A stretch of DNA of 11,192 bases. Origin: an uncultured Marmoricola sp. Lineage in GTDB: Bacteria > Actinomycetota > Actinomycetes > Propionibacteriales > Nocardioidaceae. A model generated the notes under the pieces. The model saw only the letters and a list, made by a program, of their open reading frames with translations. It was not told the DNA's origin and made no database searches. Shown one piece after another: positions 6,790 through 11,192 of this stretch. The position numbers and the translations under genes were made by a program. Numbering within the stretch: position 1 is the first letter of the stretch; each line of letters opens with the position of its first letter. Location of the stretch: assembly GCA_937868455.1 (NCBI GenBank), contig CALMMO010000323.1, positions 1-11,192 of the forward strand. Reading direction: 5' to 3'.

Positions 6790-7626
6790 ATGGCTGAAGA
6801 AACCGCACCCTATGGAAGCGGTACTGCTGCCCCGGTAAAGCGGATCCGCACTCATCACCTTCGGGAAATGAAGGAGCTTGGCGAAAAGATCACCATGCTG
6901 ACTGCCTATGACATGTTCACCGCAGCGACCTTCGATGAGGCTGGCATCGACATGTTGTTAGTGGGTGATTCAGCGTCCAACAACGTATTGGGCAACGAGA
7001 CCTCATTGCCTATTACCGTCGATGAACTCCTGCCGCTGACCAAAGCCGTGGCCCGGGCAGTGAAACGCGCGATGGTGGTGGGCGACCTCCCCTTCGGCTC
7101 ATACCAACGCTCACCCGAGCAGGCCTATGACACCGCAGTGAGGTTCATGAAGGAGGGCCTTGCCCACTGCGTGAAACTCGAAGGTGGGCAAGAGATGGCA
7201 CCGCAGATCCGCAAACTCGTGCAAGGCGGCATTCCGGTTGTGGCGCACATCGGCTTCACCCCACAAAGTGAGCACGCACTGGGCGGCTACCGGGTGCAGG
7301 GCCGCGATGGCGGCGCCGACGTGCGTGCCGACGCGCTCGCCGTACAAGATGCCGGGGCCTTTGCTGTCGTGATGGAAATGGTGCCTGGTGACGTGGCTAG
7401 GGCGATCAGCCAAGAGCTGAGCATCCCGACCATCGGCATCGGTGCGGGCAACGGCTGCGATGGCCAGGTGTTGGTGTGGCAAGACGCCTTTGGCTTGCGT
7501 ACCGGACGGATGGCGCGCTTCGTCAAGCAGTACGCCGATGTGCACTCTGTGTTGCTCCAAGGAGCCAAGGCTTACGCCGCTGACGTGCAATCTGGCGCTT
7601 TTCCTGGCCCCGAACACACCTTTTAG
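6790..7626 (+). CDS. panB: 3-methyl-2-oxobutanoate hydroxymethyltransferase
   Basis: PanB transfers a hydroxymethyl group from 5,10-methylene-tetrahydrofolate to alpha-ketoisovalerate, giving ketopantoate, the first committed step to pantothenate and CoA. It is a cytoplasmic TIM-barrel enzyme that forms decamers. The 278 residues are full length. Visible: KITMLTAYD (33-41), the metal ligands Asp60 in VGDSASN, Asp99 in VGDLPFGSYQ and Glu131 in KLEGG, HIGFTPQ (153-159), the catalytic Glu196 in VMEMVP and IPTIGIGAG further on. VGDSASNNVLGNETSLPITVDEL matches the actinobacterial version rather than the enterobacterial VGDSLGM type. A short hydrophilic N-terminal extension (about 20 residues) precedes the core. 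The ATG has AAGGAG 6 nt upstream. The Lys/Ala/Pro-rich gene follows 58 nt later and may share the transcript. No panC or panD is in the window. Confidence 0.97.
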   Translation: MAEETAPYGSGTAAPVKRIRTHHLREMKELGEKITMLTAYDMFTAATFDEAGIDMLLVGDSASNNVLGNETSLPITVDELLPLTKAVARAVKRAMVVGDLPFGSYQRSPEQAYDTAVRFMKEGLAHCVKLEGGQEMAPQIRKLVQGGIPVVAHIGFTPQSEHALGGYRVQGRDGGADVRADALAVQDAGAFAVVMEMVPGDVARAISQELSIPTIGIGAGNGCDGQVLVWQDAFGLRTGRMARFVKQYADVHSVLLQGAKAYAADVQSGAFPGPEHTF

Positions 7627-7684
7627 CTCACCGGCTAGTGCCACACTGGGACTAAGAGCCCCCGGCAACGAAAGAGGCATCCAC

Positions 7685-8266
7685 ATGAGCGAAACCCCCG
7701 CGAAGAAGGTTCCCGCGGCCAAGAAGGCACCTGCCGCAAAGAAAGCGCCAGCCAAGGCCACCGCTGCTAAGAAGGCACCTGCCGCGAAGAAGGCACCTGC
7801 CAAGGCACCCGTGGCGAAGAAGGCACCTGCCAAGGCACCTGCCAAGGCTCCAGTCGCAAAGAAGGCACCCGCCGCAAGGAAAGCCCCGGCTAAGAAGGCG
7901 CCTGCTGCTGTCAACGTGACCAGCGCACCGGCACCCGCCAAGGCCAAGTCCTCATCACCGTTGGACATGATCACCGACACCGCCACCGACGCCGCAAAGA
8001 CCATGGAGGCCGCCGCGGCCCCACTGGTGGCTGAGGCGACCGCAATGGCTGGCAAGGTTGTCGAAGGCGTGATGCTGGCCCAAAAGGACGTTGAGAAGCT
8101 TGCCAAACAGGTAGCCGATCAGGTCGCCAAAGAGGTCATGAACCGTTTCGGCAAAACCTTGTCGAAACTTCAGAAGCAATCAAAGAAGGCCACCGATACC
8201 GCAACTGCGGCGGCAGCCATGGTGGCCGACATGTCACCGCTGAAAAAGAAGAACAAGAAGAAGTGA
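7685..8266 (+). CDS. Histone-H1-tail-like Lys/Ala/Pro repeat protein
   Basis: A 193-residue, strongly basic protein. Residues 6-73 are near-perfect repeats of [12 protein letters not shown] units, like the tails of histone H1, bacterial Hc1/AlgP proteins and the C-terminus of actinobacterial HU (HupB). After a Ser/Ala/Pro linker, residues 92-182 form an Ala-rich amphipathic helical stretch with an ordered core ([41 protein letters not shown]), and the protein ends in KKKNKKK. No HU fold, winged helix or other known DNA-binding domain is present. Binding to DNA or RNA through charge, and so a nucleoid-associated role, is inference. The helical part also recalls phasin or apolipoprotein-like helices. 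The ATG at 7685 has AAGAGG 7 nt upstream. Longer readings into panB are out of frame with panB and have no support. A GC-rich hairpin lies 7 nt past the stop. Confidence 0.8.
   Translation: MSETPAKKVPAAKKAPAAKKAPAKATAAKKAPAAKKAPAKAPVAKKAPAKAPAKAPVAKKAPAARKAPAKKAPAAVNVTSAPAPAKAKSSSPLDMITDTATDAAKTMEAAAAPLVAEATAMAGKVVEGVMLAQKDVEKLAKQVADQVAKEVMNRFGKTLSKLQKQSKKATDTATAAAAMVADMSPLKKKNKKK
7700..7903 (+). repeat. Tandem repeat coding for Lys-Lys-Ala-Pro-Ala units
   Basis: About 200 bp of degenerate direct repeats built on AAGAAGGCACCTGCC, encoding residues 6-73 of the basic protein. Many copies are identical at the nucleotide level (for example around 7772-7802 and 7817-7846), which suggests recent expansion by slippage or unequal exchange. 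Copy number is expected to vary between strains and could be miscounted in short-read assemblies. Confidence 0.85.
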
Positions 8267-8273
8267 CTGTGCT

Positions 8274-8296
8274 GGCCCCGTCGAACTGGCGGGGCC
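8274..8296. terminator. GC-rich hairpin between convergent genes
   Basis: GGCCCCG (8274-8280) and CGGGGCC (8290-8296) form a 7-bp perfect stem around a 9-nt loop. It lies in the 31 bp between the stop of the basic protein gene and the stop of the convergent 59-aa gene, so it could end transcription both ways. There is no T-tract, which is common for actinobacterial terminators. Confidence 0.6.
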
Positions 8297-8297
8297 G

Positions 8298-8477
8298 CTA
8301 GTCCTCGTCGTTCCAGTTGGGGTCGTTGTCCCACTGCTCGTTGCGCTGGGCGACCTTCTCCAAAGCCAGCGAGGCCTCGGCATAGGTGTCATAAGGACCC
8401 AACCGATCGATGCTGCGACAAATCGTGGCTTGCTCCACCGCGTGGTGAGTTACGCAGAACCAGTACTTCTCATCCAT
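8298..8477 (-). CDS. Small 59-residue acidic protein, function unknown
   Basis: The reverse strand encodes 59 residues beginning [16 protein letters not shown], with a middle [18 protein letters not shown] and an acidic, Trp-rich end [10 protein letters not shown]. The pattern (strand with aromatic residues, GPY turn, then a helix with AEA-type spacing) resembles SPOR-like small folds and short actinobacterial proteins of that kind. This is a resemblance, not proof. There is no signal peptide or membrane segment. Support for it being real: it fills the gap between the terminator hairpin and map, its ATG at 8477 lies exactly 7 nt after a TAGTTT -10 element (leaderless), and the codon use matches its neighbours. 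It forces the map start downstream of 8477. Divergent from map with 24 nt between start codons. Two histidines and two cysteines are scattered without a metal-site motif. Confidence 0.75.
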   Translation of the reverse strand: MDEKYWFCVTHHAVEQATICRSIDRLGPYDTYAEASLALEKVAQRNEQWDNDPNWNDED

Positions 8478-8484
8478 GCGGACG

Positions 8485-8494
8485 AAACTACACT
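8485..8494. promoter_or_regulatory. Overlapping divergent -10 elements for map and the 59-aa gene
   Basis: The 10-bp AAACTACACT holds TACACT (8489-8494) reading right, 7 nt before the map GTG, and TAGTTT (8490-8485 on the reverse strand) reading left, 7 nt before the small gene's ATG. The two hexamers share the TA at 8489-8490. Neither start has a Shine-Dalgarno sequence, so both mRNAs are predicted leaderless. No good -35 is seen on either side. Confidence 0.6.
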
Positions 8495-8501
8495 CACCTG
8501 C

Positions 8502-9353
8502 GTGACCTCGCCTGTGCTCCCTGGAACCATCTCACCTCGCCGTGCCGTACCTGCCTCGATCACCCGTCCGGAGTACGTCGACCAACCCGACCCCAGTCCG
8601 TTCCGGGGCTCGGAGGTCAAAGACAGCGACACCATTGAGCGCATGCGCATCGCGGGCGCTCTCGCCGCTCAAGCACGCGACTTGGTGGGGTCTCATGTGG
8701 CACCAGGTGTCACCACTGATGAGCTTGACCGCATTGGGCACGAGTTTCTCTGTGACCATGGCGCCTACCCCTCGACCTTGGGCTACAAAGGCTTCCCCAA
8801 ATCACTGTGCGCCTCAGTGAACGAAGTGATCTGCCATGGCATCCCCGATGACCGGGTGGTCCTCGATGGCGACATCGTCAACATCGACATCACCGCCTAC
8901 ATCAACGGGGTGCACGGCGACACGAATGCCACCTTCTTAACGCCCGGGGTCAGCCAAGAGGTCGTCGACCTTGTGGATCGCACCCGCGAGTCGCTGCGTC
9001 GAGCGATCAATGCAGTCAAACCGGGTCGGCGGATCAATGTGATCGGCCGTGTCATTGAGTCCTACGCAAAGCGGTTTGGCTACGGCGTCGTACGCGAATT
9101 CACCGGGCACGGCATTGGCACGTCATTTCACTCAGGTCTGATCGTGCCCCACTTTGACGACCCCAACTATGACGACCTCATCGAGCCTGGGATGACCTTC
9201 ACCATCGAGCCGATGCTCAACCTAGGCACACACACGTGGGACATGTGGGATGACGGCTGGACCGTGGTCACCAAAGACAAACGAGTCTCGGCTCAGTTCG
9301 AGCACACCTTGCTGGTCACCCAGACCGGTGCAGAAATCTTGACTCTGCCGTAG
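8502..9353 (+). CDS. map: Type I methionine aminopeptidase (MetAP1c-like)
   Basis: Map removes the initiator methionine from new proteins at the ribosome, using two divalent metal ions. From GTG 8502 it has 283 residues, against 285 in M. tuberculosis MetAP1c, and every catalytic residue falls exactly two positions earlier: His112 (VICHG), metal ligands Asp129 (VNIDITAY), Asp140 (HGDTNATF), His203 ([11 protein letters not shown]), Glu236 (FTIEPMLN) and Glu267 (QFEHTLLVT). The first 45 or so residues form the Pro-rich extension seen in actinobacterial MetAP1c ([11 protein letters not shown] then ITRPEYV), proposed to bind ribosome-associated partners. Starting at 8430 would overlap the divergent 59-aa gene and adds residues the family lacks. 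GTG 8502 has no Shine-Dalgarno sequence but sits 7 nt after TACACT, so it is probably leaderless. It is convergent with rnpB, with about 20 bp between the ends. Confidence 0.96.
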   Translation: MTSPVLPGTISPRRAVPASITRPEYVDQPDPSPFRGSEVKDSDTIERMRIAGALAAQARDLVGSHVAPGVTTDELDRIGHEFLCDHGAYPSTLGYKGFPKSLCASVNEVICHGIPDDRVVLDGDIVNIDITAYINGVHGDTNATFLTPGVSQEVVDLVDRTRESLRRAINAVKPGRRINVIGRVIESYAKRFGYGVVREFTGHGIGTSFHSGLIVPHFDDPNYDDLIEPGMTFTIEPMLNLGTHTWDMWDDGWTVVTKDKRVSAQFEHTLLVTQTGAEILTLP

Positions 9354-9374
9354 CCGGGACTCGTTCCAAGGGAA

Positions 9375-9745
9375 GTGCGGAGAGGCTGGCTCATAGGCCG
9401 GGTTCTGTTCCCTGGCACCGTTACCGGCGTTCAGTTAGCGACCATCCATCTAGGGCCGCCGTTGCCGACGACCTCGTGCGACCTACCCGCAGACTCAGGC
9501 GAGCCGCCCTCAAACGTCTGCTGTTCGGTCTTGCTCCAGGTGGGGTTTACCTAGCCACACCGGTCGCCCGGCGTGCTGGTGGTCTCTTACACCACCGTTT
9601 CACCCTTACCGACTAGGTCGGCGGTTTGTTTTCTGTGGCACTGTCCCGCGGGTTGCCCCGGGTGGGTGTTGCCCACCACCTCGCTCTGTGGAGCCCGGAC
9701 CTTCCTCGACGTCTCCGCCGCGGTCGCCCGGCCAGCCTCTCCGCC
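9375..9745 (-). ncRNA. rnpB: RNase P RNA, bacterial type A
   Basis: The catalytic RNA of RNase P, which trims the 5' leader from tRNA precursors. On the reverse strand the ends pair perfectly over 13 bp (9732-9744 with 9377-9389), forming helix P1. In order come GAGGAAGGTCCGGGCTCC (universal P4 5' block, with G where many bacteria have A), ACAGTGCCACAGAAAACA, GGTAAGGGTGAAACGG, the P15 loop AGGTAAACCCCACC that docks the tRNA CCA end followed by GGAGCAAGACC, AGATGGATGG, and the universal ACAGAACCCGGCCTA that closes P4. Length, about 370 nt, is normal. The ends are set by P1 and may be off by a few bases. The -10 TAGACT just upstream places the start at about 9745/9744. No T-rich terminator follows the 3' end. 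Confidence 0.97.
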
Positions 9746-9750
9746 AGGTG

Positions 9751-9756
9751 AGTCTA
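9751..9756 (-). promoter_or_regulatory. rnpB -10 element (TAGACT) containing the iolD stop codon
   Basis: On the reverse strand TAGACT ends 5-6 nt before the expected rnpB 5' end. Its TAG (9756-9754) is also the iolD stop codon, so the rest of the rnpB promoter must lie inside iolD. No clear -35 hexamer is seen there. The 12 bp CTAGACTCACCT are identical to those before nadE. Confidence 0.6.
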
Positions 9757-11192
9757 GAGGTATCGGACTTGGCGAGCCTTGCCCTCGTCGTACCCTGCCC
9801 GACCGGAGATGTACTGCGGAGTGCCGGTTTCCCACCACGCTCCAGCCTCGGTCCAACTTGAGTCGTGCACAGTGCAGGCAAGAAGCACCGGCCGACTTGT
9901 CGACCGCGCTAGTTCCCTGGCCTCGGCATACGCCTGGGCCAACTGCGCGGGTGTGATCGCATCGCGAGCGTCGACCACGCCACAGCCCATCGATGCGGCG
10001 TGGGCGACAAAGTCGACTCGCACGCTCCCATCAGCCCCGGGCCCACGCGCGTCGCTGAGTAGGTTGTTGAAGCCGTCAGCGCCTTGACCGGTCTGCAGAC
10101 GGTTGATCACTGCATAGCCGAAGTTGTCGCAGACAACAGCAACGAACCCATGACCTGAGAACGCGGCGGAATAGAGTTCGGAGTTCATCATCAGATAGGA
10201 GCCGTCACCAAAGATCGAGGTGACCAGACCATCTGGGTGCGAGCGCTGACGGGCCATGGCCGCACCCCACGGCGCCACGATTTCGTAGCCCATGCAAGAG
10301 AAGCCGTATTCGAGATCCATGGTCGAACCTGATGTCGCGCCCGTGGAGACGTCGCCCGTGCGCCAGCCACCATGCAGCTCCCCAGGCATGCCGCCAGAAG
10401 CCGTCAGGACGTAGTCACTGCTGGTGCTCGCGTCATTAACTACTCCCACAACTTGGGCGTAGGTGAGGCAATCGGGCACGACGCCCGCGCGCAAGCGGTC
10501 CACCTCGGCGTCCCAACTCGCACGTTCGGTGGCTGCACGAGAGGCCCACGCTGCGGGACCTTCGTAATCAAGGGCCGCCTCCAGGTCACCCAGACCGGCC
10601 AACGCGTCGCCGACGAGTTCGATCGCACCGTGCTTGACGGCATCAAAGCGAGCAGCGTTCAAGCTAATTAGTCGGGCTTGCGGCGAAAAGACGGTCCACG
10701 AAGCAGTGACGAAGTCTTGGAGTCGTGAACCCACCGACAACACCACGTCCGCCTCTGCCGCGAGGGCGTTGGCAGAAGTCGAGCCGATGATTCCTAGCGG
10801 GCCGGCGTACAACGGGTGGTTGTGGGGCACCAGGGTGCGACCCGCCACGGTCTCGACAACTGGGATGTTGTGACGCTCGGCGAATGCCAGCGCTTCACGT
10901 GCCGCACCTGAGTAGCGCACTCCCCCACCGAGCACGAGCAACGGCCGCTTCGCGGCTGTGAGTACGGCGCACGCAGCGAGCACTGCATCGGCGTCGGGAC
11001 GAGGACGAGGGATTGTGTGAACGCGAGTGCGGAAGAACGACTCAGGGAAGTCAAACTCCTCAACCTGCACGTCTTGAGGCAACGCAATCGTCACGGGCCC
11101 AGCATCGGCAGGATCAGTGAGGACCCGGGCGACTTGGGGCAATGATGAGAGGAGTTGCTCGGGCTTGGTGATTCGGTCGAAGTACCTCGACA
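9754..11192 (-). CDS. iolD: 3D-(3,5/4)-trihydroxycyclohexane-1,2-dione hydrolase, C-terminal part (cut by window edge)
   Basis: IolD is a thiamine-diphosphate enzyme of myo-inositol catabolism that hydrolyses the ring of trihydroxycyclohexane-1,2-dione to 5-deoxy-glucuronate. The frame is open to the right edge, giving about 478 residues, so roughly the first 160 of a usual 640 are missing. The TTG at 11142 is an internal codon, since family-type sequence (SRYFDRITKPEQLLSS) precedes it. Visible: RYFDRITKPEQLL and VTIALPQDVQ closing the pyrimidine-binding domain, the central Rossmann domain (RPLLVLGGGVRYSGA, then VLSVGSRLQDF), and the pyrophosphate domain with the GDGS motif at about residues 328-331 of the visible part followed by DNFGYAVINRLQ. 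It ends ARQVRYL. No other inositol gene is visible; the rest of the pathway may lie to the right. Its TAG stop is part of the rnpB -10. Confidence 0.93.
   Translation of the reverse strand, partial: SRYFDRITKPEQLLSSLPQVARVLTDPADAGPVTIALPQDVQVEEFDFPESFFRTRVHTIPRPRPDADAVLAACAVLTAAKRPLLVLGGGVRYSGAAREALAFAERHNIPVVETVAGRTLVPHNHPLYAGPLGIIGSTSANALAAEADVVLSVGSRLQDFVTASWTVFSPQARLISLNAARFDAVKHGAIELVGDALAGLGDLEAALDYEGPAAWASRAATERASWDAEVDRLRAGVVPDCLTYAQVVGVVNDASTSSDYVLTASGGMPGELHGGWRTGDVSTGATSGSTMDLEYGFSCMGYEIVAPWGAAMARQRSHPDGLVTSIFGDGSYLMMNSELYSAAFSGHGFVAVVCDNFGYAVINRLQTGQGADGFNNLLSDARGPGADGSVRVDFVAHAASMGCGVVDARDAITPAQLAQAYAEARELARSTSRPVLLACTVHDSSWTEAGAWWETGTPQYISGRAGYDEGKARQVRYL

Noticed and set aside
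7442..7684. N-terminal extension of the basic protein into panB
   Set aside because: The extension lies in another frame of panB, and the ATG at 7685 has a good Shine-Dalgarno sequence.
7700..7903. CRISPR-like or regulatory repeat array
   Set aside because: The repeats are contiguous, have no unique spacers, keep the reading frame and encode Lys-Lys-Ala-Pro-Ala units.
7111..8106. 331-residue open frame on the reverse strand, rich in Ala/Gly/Phe
   Set aside because: It runs opposite panB and the Lys/Ala/Pro repeats. Lysine-alanine-proline codons read backwards avoid stops, so the frame is an artefact. It crosses two well-supported genes and has no family motif.
8430..8501. Longer map start at 8430
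   Set aside because: It overlaps the divergent 59-aa gene and shifts the protein beyond the MetAP1c length. GTG 8502 reproduces the known residue spacing.
9365..9375. Hairpin TTCC-AAG-GGAA after rnpB and map as a terminator
   Set aside because: It has only four base pairs, a three-base loop and no T-tract, too weak to call.
9573..9956. Protein-coding frames over 9573-9956 on both strands
   Set aside because: They cover rnpB, whose RNA motifs and P1 pairing are unmistakable, and the end of iolD.

Overview
This window reads as a core chromosomal segment of a GC-rich actinobacterium (Actinomycetota). The evidence is the pairing of a GlnA2-type glutamine synthetase with glnE, a two-domain glutamine-dependent NAD synthetase of mycobacterial length, an actinobacterial-type PanB, a methionine aminopeptidase with the N-terminal extension known from Mycobacterium MetAP1c, and an RNase P RNA with actinobacterial sequence blocks. 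The genus cannot be named from sequence alone. There are no insertion sequences, prophage genes, tRNAs or CRISPR arrays.

Layout. Positions 1-5749 are read leftward as LysR regulator, nadE, an NTF2-like protein, glnA (GlnA2 type) and glnE. The glnE gene runs off the left edge. The LysR gene is divergent from a rightward eamA-type exporter (5821-6687), and the space between them holds an 11-bp perfect inverted repeat. Rightward panB (6790-7626) and a Lys/Ala/Pro-repeat, histone-H1-tail-like protein (7685-8266) follow, both with clear Shine-Dalgarno sequences. A GC-rich hairpin separates the latter from a convergent 59-residue gene (8298-8477, leftward). That small gene is divergent from map (8502-9353, rightward). 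Leftward rnpB (about 9375-9745) is convergent with map. The 3' three quarters of iolD (9754-11192, leftward) enters from the right edge.

How the genes relate. GlnA2, GlnE and NadE all concern glutamine: it is made or regulated by the first two and used as ammonia donor by NadE. PanB opens pantothenate/CoA synthesis, Map trims N-terminal methionine, rnpB matures tRNA, and IolD belongs to inositol breakdown. This is mostly housekeeping, and I see no new defence or mobile system.

The most interesting signal is regulatory. Four protein starts (LysR, nadE, the 59-aa gene, map) have a TAnnnT -10 element exactly 7 nt before the start codon, so they are predicted to be leaderless. In two places (LysR to nadE, iolD to rnpB) the TAG stop codon of the upstream gene is itself the first half of the next transcription unit's -10 hexamer, TAGACT, and the two sites share a 12-bp sequence. 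At map and the 59-aa gene, two opposed -10 elements overlap by their TA dinucleotide.
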